NCBI GenBank assembly: GCA_008125075.1
Contig: VLTH01000002.1
Location: 2,156,777 to 2,220,776 of the forward strand
From: Acetivibrio alkalicellulosi
Lineage (GTDB): Bacteria > Bacillota > Clostridia > Acetivibrionales > Acetivibrionaceae
DNA: 64,000 nt
Direction: 5' to 3'
Below are positions 51,371 to 59,339 of the stretch, piece after piece. Each line of letters starts with the position of its first letter. The stretch's first letter is position 1. Below the pieces are notes generated by a model that worked only from the letters and a program-made list of their open reading frames with translations, had not been told where the DNA came from and ran no database searches. The position numbers and the translations under genes were made by a program.

Positions 51371-53599
51371 TTAATTTTCGACCTCCTCAATGTATCTTTT
51401 AAGTTCTAGAATGTACTTTGAAGGAAGTACCTGATTTTTTTTGCCCTTATTTTGTTCATGGGAGGACAAGAACAAATATTCCTTTGCCCGGGTAATACCC
51501 ACGTACAAAAGCCTTGCTCTTTCAGAAATTGTCTCAAGTTTTAAATCTAATGAATAATCTTTAAATTCCTGATTATTTAAAAGACAGTTCATTTGAGATT
51601 TAATTATAGCTTGAGGATTTTTAAATTTGTCTTTTAAAAACCAATATTCACCAACAAATTTATCTTCTAGAGAGGCTGGAAAATCTTCATTATTAATCCC
51701 TGTCAAAAATACTATATCCCACTCTAATCCCTTTGATTTATGATAGGTAGCAAGAGTAATGACTCCTGGCTTTGGTTCATAACCTTTAAGCTCCCACACT
51801 ATTCCTGAAAAAAAGTTAAATATATTTTTGGGGCTAAGAAGTTCTAATGCTAGATCAGATAGTTTCCAATGGGGATCCTGGCTCATTAGATATCTTACAT
51901 CTCCTGCAACTTTTTGGGCTATTGCCCTCTCTTCTCTGTCAAATTTTAATTTCTCTGATATAAATAAAATAAGCTTTTCAACAATGGCATTTGGAAACTC
52001 TAAAAGTTCTCTTATCATATGTAAACTATCTAAAAAATCATTCCAGACATCCTTTTTTAAAAGCTCATCAGGTATATCTGCATTATCAATTTCTCCTCCT
52101 ACAGGATAGATAAGCTTTTCAATGGGATATTTTTTTAAAAATTTTCTAAGCTGCTCTTTTTGATCTTCTTTAACTTCTTCACTTTCACTATCATTTATAT
52201 TCTCTTCATATGAGTCTTTTAAAAAACACTCCTCCAACATATCAAATAGTTTTGCACCACTCTCTGGTAAAGCAATAAAATCAATTACTCTTCCTAGTTT
52301 TCTTACCGTCTTATTTTTTTCACTTGAAGTATTCTCAAGTTGCTCATATGGGATTTTCATTGAGTCCAATATATTTATTATAAACCCCATCCTCCATGAA
52401 GATGGAACTAAAATTGCTGCTGTTTTTTGAGGGTCTTTTTTAAACATATGAACAACCTTTGTCACAACTGCCCTTGCTTCATCTTCCCATGACTCAAATA
52501 TAGCTGCCTTTATTCCAAATTTGTCTATTTCAGGGTTTGGTCGCGGATCGTTTTCATCAACAGGTTCTATATATTGAGGTAAAAGACTTTCCCGACACTC
52601 CAAAACAGGGTGTCTTTCCCTTACATATTTTACGAAATAGTTGGCAATATCAATTATATCTTTTGTATTTCTACTTGATTGGGTAATTTGATATACTGTG
52701 GTGGCAGGGTTTTGGCAAAAGTTTTTAAATAGTGAAAAATCACTACTGCTAAAACTTCCACATATAGCTTGATTACTATCTCCCACCTTAAGTAAATTAC
52801 CATTTGAAATCATTTCAAGTATCTCACTTTGTATATAATTAGAATCCTGTGCCTCATCTTCACATACATAGGAATACATTTTCTGATATTTATTTAAGAG
52901 GTGTTCATCTTCTAAAAGCATCTTTCTTGCATTAAATAGCATGTCATCAAAATCTAAAAATCCTCCAATTTTTAGCTTCCTGTCATATATATCATATATC
53001 TGGCATGCCCAATGAAGGATTGAATCCTTTGAAATATCCTTGCATAATTCTCTTGCTCTTTGAGCTGTTATACCTTTTATCTTAAAGTCACCTATTGCAG
53101 ATAACATTATATTGCACAGCCTGTCATGCCAGTTTTTATGAATGTTACTCATCTTTTGCGCACTAAATCCATCAATGTCTAAATAAAGCAAAAACTCCTG
53201 TTCATTATGCCTCTTCCACTCATCAATAGCACTTGAAATAAGATGTATTTTGGATACTCCATCAATTACATTAAACTCTTCATTAGTTGCAATTAAATCC
53301 GGTTTTTCTTTTATTATCTGAAGGCAAATACCGTGGATGGTAGATACAAAATAATCTTTAGTTCCAAGTATGCCTTTCTTTTGTAGTTCAGTTGATATTC
53401 TCTGCTTAAAATTATTAACAGCACTATTCATATATGTAACAATTAGTATCTTTCCTGGTTTATGTAGTCCATTACTTATCATTTCAACTGCCCACAGTGA
53501 TAAGCAATGGGTTTTACCTCCCCCAGGAATGGCAGGAATGGCACAATATCCACCTCTATACTGCTGTACAAGTTCTTTTTGACCTTTTCTAAGTCCCAT
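51371..53599 (-). CDS. UvrD/PcrA-type SF1 helicase
   Basis: A 742-residue 3'-5' DNA helicase with all SF1A motifs: Walker A CAIPAIPGGGKTH (about 18-30), motif Ia VTYMNSAVNNFKQR, Walker B VCEDEAQDSNYI (DEAQ, about 250), motif III LLKVGDSNQAIC, motif IV QSSRNTKDI, motif V TLATYHKSKGLEWDIVFL and motif VI LLYVGITRAKEYLFL (about 700). Residues 440-610 carry the 1B/2B insert. No nuclease domain is fused, unlike AddA. CGGAGG precedes the ATG at 53599. It is the second gene of the operon, 11 bp after the AddB-like protein, and is directly followed by the RecB-family nuclease. Confidence 0.9.
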   Translation of the reverse strand: MGLRKGQKELVQQYRGGYCAIPAIPGGGKTHCLSLWAVEMISNGLHKPGKILIVTYMNSAVNNFKQRISTELQKKGILGTKDYFVSTIHGICLQIIKEKPDLIATNEEFNVIDGVSKIHLISSAIDEWKRHNEQEFLLYLDIDGFSAQKMSNIHKNWHDRLCNIMLSAIGDFKIKGITAQRARELCKDISKDSILHWACQIYDIYDRKLKIGGFLDFDDMLFNARKMLLEDEHLLNKYQKMYSYVCEDEAQDSNYIQSEILEMISNGNLLKVGDSNQAICGSFSSSDFSLFKNFCQNPATTVYQITQSSRNTKDIIDIANYFVKYVRERHPVLECRESLLPQYIEPVDENDPRPNPEIDKFGIKAAIFESWEDEARAVVTKVVHMFKKDPQKTAAILVPSSWRMGFIINILDSMKIPYEQLENTSSEKNKTVRKLGRVIDFIALPESGAKLFDMLEECFLKDSYEENINDSESEEVKEDQKEQLRKFLKKYPIEKLIYPVGGEIDNADIPDELLKKDVWNDFLDSLHMIRELLEFPNAIVEKLILFISEKLKFDREERAIAQKVAGDVRYLMSQDPHWKLSDLALELLSPKNIFNFFSGIVWELKGYEPKPGVITLATYHKSKGLEWDIVFLTGINNEDFPASLEDKFVGEYWFLKDKFKNPQAIIKSQMNCLLNNQEFKDYSLDLKLETISERARLLYVGITRAKEYLFLSSHEQNKGKKNQVLPSKYILELKRYIEEVEN

Positions 53600-53610
53600 A
53601 AAAACCTCCG

Positions 53611-55677
53611 CTATATTAGCATCTCATCAAAATAATCTGCAAGTATACCATCATTTTCATATCCGTTAGCTGACAAAACAGACTCAAATGTTATAAGCTT
53701 GTCCTGACACCTTTTTAATATTGATCTCATGAGAACTGCCAAATAGTGTTTCTGATTCTTTTCTTCAATGTCCTCAGTATAGATTTCTTTTGGATCCCAT
53801 GTCTTAGTTAGGACATGTAAATTAGTAATTTCTTTTACACTTCTAGGTGTCCAATTGCTACTGCTAAGGCTTGTAATAATAGTAACCTTACTTTTTAATG
53901 AACTTGCCAGATAAGCTACAGGAGTAGAAAGAAGTACAAAGTTTCCACTTAGCTTTTCTTCTAACTCAAAAATACTTTCTCCTGATTTAATTCCCTTTCT
54001 GACCACATCAAGAAAATCTCTACTGGCGTTTCTATTAAACCTTGTGACTACATCAACAAAAGATCCAGCACTATCAATAAGCTTTTTAGCCTCAAGAATG
54101 TCCTTTTGTGAAACTTCTTTTGAAATAAGAATTTCTAAAAAGACCTTTTGAAAAAACTCATTTATCTTAAGAGGATTGTCCCTTTCTCTGTATTCTCTTA
54201 TCCATTCTCTTATGTATTCATACTTTTCAATGTTATAATACCCCACTCTTTCTACAAGCCCCGGAAACTCAATATCAGGAAACTGAGCAAAGGGTCTTTG
54301 ACTCAAAATTTCCCCTGCTAGAATTGAACTTCTAATTGGGTCTATTTTTAAAACCATCCGCAATAAAGACTTAACATCATCCCTTCCAGGCATAAAGCCA
54401 TATGTTGGATGGCAAAGCTGAGCTAATGTAATTAAACCCTGAGAAAAAGGATTGTCTATTACTCTGCTCTTTCTTGTAAGATTCTTTATTTCATAACCCC
54501 TTTTTTCCAATTCCCTGGCTATTACAAACTCACTTACAGGATCTGCATAATTTGAAATTACCACTATATCAGAAGGCTTATATCCTTCATCTTCAATGAG
54601 ATTTACTATTCTCTCGCCCACATTTTCAAGCATCTCACTTCTTAGTTCAAATGGCGGAACCCTTTCTATCTCTGTTCTGATCTTATATTTTTCACCTTTT
54701 GTATACTGTATATTATCAAAAAGCATGTCTGAAAATTCAGTCATAAACTCCTTGCATGTATATGTTTTATTAATCTCAACTGATTTTACTTTATCCAGTA
54801 ATTCTTTTTTTACGTACTCATGATTACTACCAAATGCTTCTCCATATCCCCCTTCATAATTGTACCCTAAAAGGCAGGTTTTAAGAGATGGTAGTAAAAG
54901 TTTTATAAAATCTACTTCAGTAGGTACACACTCTTCAATATTATCTACAATCAAATGTTCAATTCTTTTAAATAATTGATTTTTATAAGATTCATCTTTT
55001 AAAAGACAACTATTATATAGTTCCACCGCCATACCAAAGTCAAATATACCAAGCTCCATACATCTTTTCCTATAGCGCTTTAAAATATCATCTGCTTCCT
55101 CATATATCCTTTTTTTTATATCATCTTTCTTTTCTAATGCACTATAAAGACGTTTTCCTATTTCTTTGTATGGAATATCTGAAATAGCAGCCCTTACAAG
55201 ATTTGAAGTAAGATCAATTGCAAGTCTATCAGTAAAGGAAGTAACACCTTCAAAAGCTCCCTGGTTTTGTCTTCTCCATTCAATTACTACAGAAACTAAA
55301 AACTGAGCAGCTTCAAATGTTAAAAAAACCGGCTTTACATTTTTATTTAGTATTTCACCACAGTTTTTTAATAAAACAGGATAGTATGTCTTTATCTCTC
55401 CCTGTATAAAACCATAATAAGAGGTCCTTAAAATAGCCCCTGATGCCTCAAGCAAAGTTTTAGTCCTCCACTCTAGAGACTGGGTTCTATTTAATAGAAG
55501 AATGAGAATTTTTTCACTGGGTATCTTAAGGTCCGATACCATGTATTTGTATCTCTCTAGGAGCACTGTTGATTTTCCACTTCCAGTGGGACCTTTTAAT
55601 ATTAATTTTGATTTGTCTTCAGGTAGTTGAATTATTTTTTTCATGTTGTCACTTATTATAATGGTATACCCCTCCAT
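53611..55677 (-). CDS. AddB/UvrD-like protein with intact Walker A and degenerate helicase motifs
   Basis: A protein of about 680 residues. Near the N-terminus is LILKGPTGSGKSTVLLERY (Walker A), followed by KILILLLNRTQSLEWRTKTL (motif Ia-like). The Walker B equivalent is LIVDNIEECVPTEVDFIKLL (DNxEE rather than DEAQ), and motifs V and VI are not recognisable; this pattern resembles the inactive-helicase arm of AddB. The usual AddB nuclease domain is absent but is encoded as a separate gene two places downstream. Start choice is uncertain: ATG 55677 has no ribosome site, ATG 55644 (MKKIIQLP) has a weak one, and an ATT 6 nt after a perfect GGAGGGG (55662) is also possible. It leads the four-gene operon. 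Confidence 0.75.
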   Translation of the reverse strand: MEGYTIIISDNMKKIIQLPEDKSKLILKGPTGSGKSTVLLERYKYMVSDLKIPSEKILILLLNRTQSLEWRTKTLLEASGAILRTSYYGFIQGEIKTYYPVLLKNCGEILNKNVKPVFLTFEAAQFLVSVVIEWRRQNQGAFEGVTSFTDRLAIDLTSNLVRAAISDIPYKEIGKRLYSALEKKDDIKKRIYEEADDILKRYRKRCMELGIFDFGMAVELYNSCLLKDESYKNQLFKRIEHLIVDNIEECVPTEVDFIKLLLPSLKTCLLGYNYEGGYGEAFGSNHEYVKKELLDKVKSVEINKTYTCKEFMTEFSDMLFDNIQYTKGEKYKIRTEIERVPPFELRSEMLENVGERIVNLIEDEGYKPSDIVVISNYADPVSEFVIARELEKRGYEIKNLTRKSRVIDNPFSQGLITLAQLCHPTYGFMPGRDDVKSLLRMVLKIDPIRSSILAGEILSQRPFAQFPDIEFPGLVERVGYYNIEKYEYIREWIREYRERDNPLKINEFFQKVFLEILISKEVSQKDILEAKKLIDSAGSFVDVVTRFNRNASRDFLDVVRKGIKSGESIFELEEKLSGNFVLLSTPVAYLASSLKSKVTIITSLSSSNWTPRSVKEITNLHVLTKTWDPKEIYTEDIEEKNQKHYLAVLMRSILKRCQDKLITFESVLSANGYENDGILADYFDEMLI

Positions 55678-55801
55678 AAAACTTACTGTAAGTATATTAT
55701 ACCATTAGAAGAATATTAATGAAATCTTAAAAGAGATATTTATGTTTTTGAGATGGCTAATTCAAAAAAGTGAATTGGCTACGATAAAGCTAAATTAATG
55801 A

Positions 55802-55830
55802 CTTAAGGTGGAGATATACTCCACCTTAAG
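55802..55830. terminator. perfect 12-bp hairpin between two minus-strand operons
   Basis: CTTAAGGTGGAG (55802-55813) and CTCCACCTTAAG (55819-55830) form a perfect stem with a 5-nt loop, downstream of the winged-helix gene. It has the CTCCACC core of the hairpins at 1157, 22216 and 28701. No long T run follows. Confidence 0.6.
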
Positions 55831-55875
55831 CTAAAGAGTGTGTCAACAACCCCGTCCCCTTGACACCCCCAACTG

Positions 55876-56169
55876 TTATCCCTTTGTCATCTTTAGTAGG
55901 TCTTCTAATGTGTTAATGTAATCTATAAATTCGGTTTTACCTTTAGATGTAAGGTTGTATCTGGTGCGGGGTTTTTTGTTAAAAAAATCCTTATGTACTT
56001 CTATATATCCTGATTCCTCTAATTTTGACAAATGAACGCTTAAATTTCCATCAGTTGCAGAGGTAATTTCTTTTATCTCCTTAAAGCTTTTTTCGCCAGT
56101 TAAAAGGCATGATACAATTGCTATTCTTATCTTAGATTGAAATATATCAGGTATTGAGTTTACATCCAT
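55876..56169 (-). CDS. winged-helix transcriptional regulator (MarR/ArsR-like, HTH_27)
   Basis: A 97-residue DNA-binding protein: IFQSKIRIAIVSCLLTGEKS, then the helix-turn-helix FKEIKEITSATDGNLSVHLSKLEESGYIEV (about 29-58) and the wing KKPRTRYNLTSKGKTEFIDY. It matches the small PadR/ArsR-like regulators often found with a membrane protein. It is the second gene of a pair with 56174-56809, 4 bp apart, with GGGGGAG inside the end of that gene. It probably represses its own operon, with the membrane partner modulating it; this is inference from similar pairs. Confidence 0.88.
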   Translation of the reverse strand: MDVNSIPDIFQSKIRIAIVSCLLTGEKSFKEIKEITSATDGNLSVHLSKLEESGYIEVHKDFFNKKPRTRYNLTSKGKTEFIDYINTLEDLLKMTKG

Positions 56170-56173
56170 TTTA

Positions 56174-56809
56174 TTAACTCCCCCTCACTTGGAGAGACCT
56201 TAAGAAAAGACCTGTATACAAAAAAGTAAAAGGCAGAATCAATGCACATAAAACTTCAATTAATAAATTGCTAGAATAACTAATTTGGGTATATGAAAAC
56301 AGAAGACTTAAACCAATTAAAGCATAACCCAGATACTTAAATTGCTTATAATTTGTAAAAAATGATGTTGCAATCAAAGCAATTGCCAAACCAAAAAAAG
56401 AGGCATTGCTAACTACTACAACACTTTCAATTTCAACACCTTTTACTACGAAATCAGGGTAAATAAAAATTAATAACAAGCCGAGCACCCATATTTTCAT
56501 TAGTATTTTTTCTAAGCCGATAAGAGGCTTATTTTTATCCACATTTCTGTAAATAAGAAAAGCTACAATGATAAAAATACCATGATGGAATAAATCTAGT
56601 AATATTCTGTGTCTAAAAAAGAAATAGGGTAAAATATTGTACAAATTAAACTGAGTTATAAGTAAATTTGTTACAAATAAAAGACAAAATAGTATCCCCC
56701 AGTAAATAAATAGTTTACTGAAAGAAGCAAAGGAAGAACTGGTTTTTTCAAGCACACCTTTTATTATTGAAACATTTTCTACAGCATCACTTATAGTCTT
56801 TTCGTCCAT
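56174..56809 (-). CDS. 211-aa polytopic membrane protein paired with a winged-helix regulator
   Basis: About six membrane spans are visible: KLFIYWGILFCLLFVTNLLI, LFHHGIFIIVAFLIY, ILMKIWVLGLLLIFIYPDF, VVVSNASFFGLAIALIATSFF, YLGYALIGLSLLFSY and LLIEVLCALILPFTFLYTGLFL. The first 27 residues are cytosolic (MDEKTISDAVENVSIIKGVL). No transporter family motif is recognised. It is co-transcribed with and directly upstream of the winged-helix gene; such pairs in clostridia often control or sense envelope state. AAGGAG precedes the ATG. Confidence 0.75.
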   Translation of the reverse strand: MDEKTISDAVENVSIIKGVLEKTSSSFASFSKLFIYWGILFCLLFVTNLLITQFNLYNILPYFFFRHRILLDLFHHGIFIIVAFLIYRNVDKNKPLIGLEKILMKIWVLGLLLIFIYPDFVVKGVEIESVVVVSNASFFGLAIALIATSFFTNYKQFKYLGYALIGLSLLFSYTQISYSSNLLIEVLCALILPFTFLYTGLFLRSLQVRGS

Positions 56810-56915
56810 AAAATCAACTCCTTATTATTAAAATATAAAGTACTTTATATTTTAAAGTATACAATCAAAAATAACAAATGTCAATATATTAAAAAATTAA
56901 CAAGGTGTCACTAAC

Positions 56916-57232
56916 CTATTTGGTATATATAGGTTGTATATTAACAGAATAATATTTTTTGTACTTACTTAGGAATATTTCTCCACTTACATTTAAAGGG
57001 GTTTGTGACTCAATGGCTTTAAAAAAAGCTTCAATATTGTGATTTTCTTTAATATTGTTTCTTAAATGTTTTACAAAGAAATCAGCATCATCATCTATAG
57101 ATATGCAAAATTTATTTGAGAAATTATATTTAATATACGTGAAAAATCATCTTCCGATGCCCATTGATACAGATTCCAAGCTGTCTAGCGATACCAAATA
57201 TCTTCATAGTCTTCAAAATCTAATAAGCTAAC
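56916..57232 (-). pseudogene. decayed gene remnant downstream of the AbiE pair
   Basis: Minus strand: VSLLDFEDYEDIWYR is followed by a stop, then TAWNLYQWASEDDFSRILNI in the same frame, a frameshift after INF, and KFCISIDDDADFFVKHLRNN, AFFKAIESQTPLNVSGEIFL and KYKKYYSVNIQPIYTK to a stop. Two lesions interrupt one protein-like reading. The original family is unknown. It starts 6 bp after the AbiEii stop, so it may once have been a third gene of that cassette. Confidence 0.6.
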
Positions 57233-57238
57233 CTTTAA

Positions 57239-58135
57239 TTAAATATATTTTCTTTCTTTATAACTCCAAGTTTTAAAAAGCTCATTCTCTTGAAGCATTG
57301 AGTCAAAAGGTTGTGAAGTAAAGTCAATAATAACATTTACTACATCTTTAAACTCAAGTTTATATTTTAATATCTTTTTACAGAAGTTAGCCCATCTCTT
57401 TTGTATTGCCACATCATCAACTAATCTATAAATAATTATAACCGAATCTTTTTCATATGCTCTTCTTCTATTAGATAGTGTTTCATAAATTGCTTCTTGA
57501 AGTTTTCTTCCTTCAAAGTCAAATGATGTGGCTAAGTAGTATATATCATAAAAATCTTTCATACGTCCTGTAGCTTCCATTAATGCTATAATAGCATCTA
57601 ATTTTTCTGCAACAGTAGATTCTAAAGAATAGGTTAGTATTTCAGGCTTCTCAAATTCTGAAAGTAATACTGGCAATATTCTTTTAACAGGCGCTGGTAT
57701 AATAATATCTCCAACTCCAAAATCTATACTAAAGGGAGTTTTTGTATTACCAATGAAACCTATAAGGTTAACTCTAATACCGTGGTATTCTTTCATCTTA
57801 CTAATTTGTTCCAGTCCTCTGATTTTAAATTTAATGAAGTTATTTTGGCTAGGCATGGAAATAACTTCTTTAACAAGCTTTTCTATAGAATCCAAGCTAT
57901 TCGAATAATTCTTTAAAAGGTAATCTGCATCAACTGTGGGTCTCGTAGTAAATTCACTAATTGAATATAAAAGAAAACCTCCTTTAAGTATAAGGTTATC
58001 TCTAAACGCAGATTTAGAAAGCTTTCTAATAAACTCTTCTTGACAAAAGAGGTTGAGTAGCTGTTGAAGCTGAAATTTTTCTTTTCTTGCTCTATTTTTT
58101 AATTTGGCTATAATTGATGCAGCTTTATTTACCAT
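57239..58135 (-). CDS. AbiEii-type nucleotidyltransferase toxin
   Basis: Type IV toxin of an AbiE-like system; relatives transfer nucleotides to tRNA or other targets to stop growth during phage infection. The 298 residues carry the four family motifs: LILKGGFLLYSISEFTTRPTVDADYLLK (motif I-II with G-G and D-x-D, about 48-75), FSIDFGVGDI (about 136), the EKLDAIIALME Lys motif (about 176) and RMKDFYDIYYLA (about 191). The start overlaps the antitoxin stop by one base (TAATG), so translation is coupled. The upstream gene is the cognate antitoxin. Confidence 0.9.
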   Translation of the reverse strand: MVNKAASIIAKLKNRARKEKFQLQQLLNLFCQEEFIRKLSKSAFRDNLILKGGFLLYSISEFTTRPTVDADYLLKNYSNSLDSIEKLVKEVISMPSQNNFIKFKIRGLEQISKMKEYHGIRVNLIGFIGNTKTPFSIDFGVGDIIIPAPVKRILPVLLSEFEKPEILTYSLESTVAEKLDAIIALMEATGRMKDFYDIYYLATSFDFEGRKLQEAIYETLSNRRRAYEKDSVIIIYRLVDDVAIQKRWANFCKKILKYKLEFKDVVNVIIDFTSQPFDSMLQENELFKTWSYKERKYI

Positions 58136-58728
58136 TAAAACCAGACTCCTATATATGTTTGCACCTTGTTTTTAATATTAAATATCTTACTATACTCAAA
58201 TAGTTTCCTTGCATTTTTCTTTTGATCTTTTACATAACGCTGAATTGCAGAACTAAATACTTCTCTCTCTAGTTTGTTTTCATACCTCAAAACATCACAC
58301 ATAGTTCTATCACGATCAAATATTTTTACCTTTACACCTGCTATTAGAATTTCGGTTTTTCCAACATCTAAAAGCTTAGGTTCTAGATAAAAAGCCTCTA
58401 TTAGGGGATAATCAATATGGTATTTAGTTTTTTCACTATTTTTATCGACTGCTATTTGCCATGCGCTTGGTATTCTATCTGTATATTCATAATGAATAAG
58501 TGCACTTTCTAAAAAAATAACTGCTTGAGGGAACAGTCTTGCTATAATAGCTTCTTCTGGACATGTATTATCTGTTAGCTCATAGTATCCATACTTTATC
58601 CTATTAATCACATTAGTTTCTAAAAGTTTTTTTATTTGGCGGCTAGAAAACCCAAGTTCGTTCAACTCTGAAGTCCTTAAAACTCCACCACACTTGTTAA
58701 ATTTATCATAAAGAATATCTTTTTTCAT
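58135..58728 (-). CDS. AbiEi-type antitoxin with N-terminal winged helix
   Basis: A 197-residue type IV antitoxin. The N-terminal winged helix is KDILYDKFNKCGGVLRTSEL, LGFSSRQIKKLLETNVINRI (about 22-44) and KYGYYELT; it binds the operon promoter for autoregulation in characterised AbiEi. The C-terminal half (FPQAVIFLESALIHYEY ..., IFDRDRTMCDVLRYENKL) neutralises the toxin. The promoter region lies in the 58729-58900 gap. It is the first gene of the pair and overlaps the toxin by one base. Confidence 0.9.
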   Translation of the reverse strand: MKKDILYDKFNKCGGVLRTSELNELGFSSRQIKKLLETNVINRIKYGYYELTDNTCPEEAIIARLFPQAVIFLESALIHYEYTDRIPSAWQIAVDKNSEKTKYHIDYPLIEAFYLEPKLLDVGKTEILIAGVKVKIFDRDRTMCDVLRYENKLEREVFSSAIQRYVKDQKKNARKLFEYSKIFNIKNKVQTYIGVWF

Positions 58729-58904
58729 TATAATTACACCTCAGCATACGCTCCTTAAATAGCAAAGCGGGTAATTTAATGCAATTATATCATGTATTTA
58801 TATAAAACACAATAATATTGACTTGAAAATGTGTATTTAAAACATAATAAACAATTGAGTTAAAGCATAATTTTGAATTACATGTTCACAAAAGTTACAG
58901 CACT

Positions 58905-59000
58905 TGACCGCAAGGATTTAATTGGGCATTAACCATGGAGGATTTTAAGAAAAGGAGTTTATCAAGGAATCCAACAATAGCATCTCTACTGCATCGAATA
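58905..59000 (+). pseudogene. remnant of a RecG-like/AlbA_2 domain protein
   Basis: Read on the plus strand, NWALTMEDFKKRSLSRNPTI and ASLLHRIN then a stop match the conserved end motif of AlbA_2-type ATP-binding (divergent AAA) proteins, which usually read G-L-T-I-E-D-F-x-K-x-S-x-S-R-N-P and continue to a GTG-I helix. Only about 30 codons survive, with no start or ribosome site. The rest of 58729-59088 shows nothing else. Confidence 0.5.
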
Positions 59001-59088
59001 AATTAGTATCCCTTATTGAAGGTGTAGCACACAGCGACATTTGAAATATTTTACCATATTGTTGTTTATAGTTGTAGTATGAAACCTA

Positions 59089-59199
59089 TTATTCCGCCCT
59101 TTTTTTTGATGGATGTATAAAGAAATCACATACTGCTGAAAATAAAGACATAACTGTAAATACAATAGCTACAACTAAAGGCACTAATTTTTTTATCAT
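59089..59199 (-). CDS. 36-aa signal-anchored peptide
   Basis: A very short gene: MIKKLVPLVVAIVFTVMSLFSAVCDFFIHPSKKRAE, one hydrophobic span with a basic tail and one Cys. AAAAGGGGA precedes the ATG. It could be a small membrane protein or a leader peptide for a lost gene; its position next to two decayed genes makes it suspect. No homolog is recognised. Confidence 0.5.
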   Translation of the reverse strand: MIKKLVPLVVAIVFTVMSLFSAVCDFFIHPSKKRAE

Positions 59200-59301
59200 G
59201 TTAATTCCCCTTTTTAAAACATTTCTTTGTCATTATATCACTCATGTCCTGTATTGTCAATTTGTAGGATTTTTTAAGTTTTTGAAAAGTGCATAGCGTA
59301 A

Positions 59302-59338
59302 GGTCTATTCTGGAAAGCATTTTCAGAATAGACCCTTT
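59302..59338. terminator. hairpin after the LprI-like protein gene
   Basis: GGTCTATTCTG (59302-59312) pairs with CAGAATAGACC (59324-59334); on the plus strand a T run follows, on the minus strand it is weaker. Core related to 3306 and 41061. Confidence 0.55.
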
Positions 59339-59339
59339 T

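Noticed and set aside
51371-53599. Calling the UvrD-type helicase AddA
   Set aside because: It has all helicase motifs but no C-terminal nuclease domain and is only 742 residues, so the AddA name is not justified; reported as SF1 helicase.
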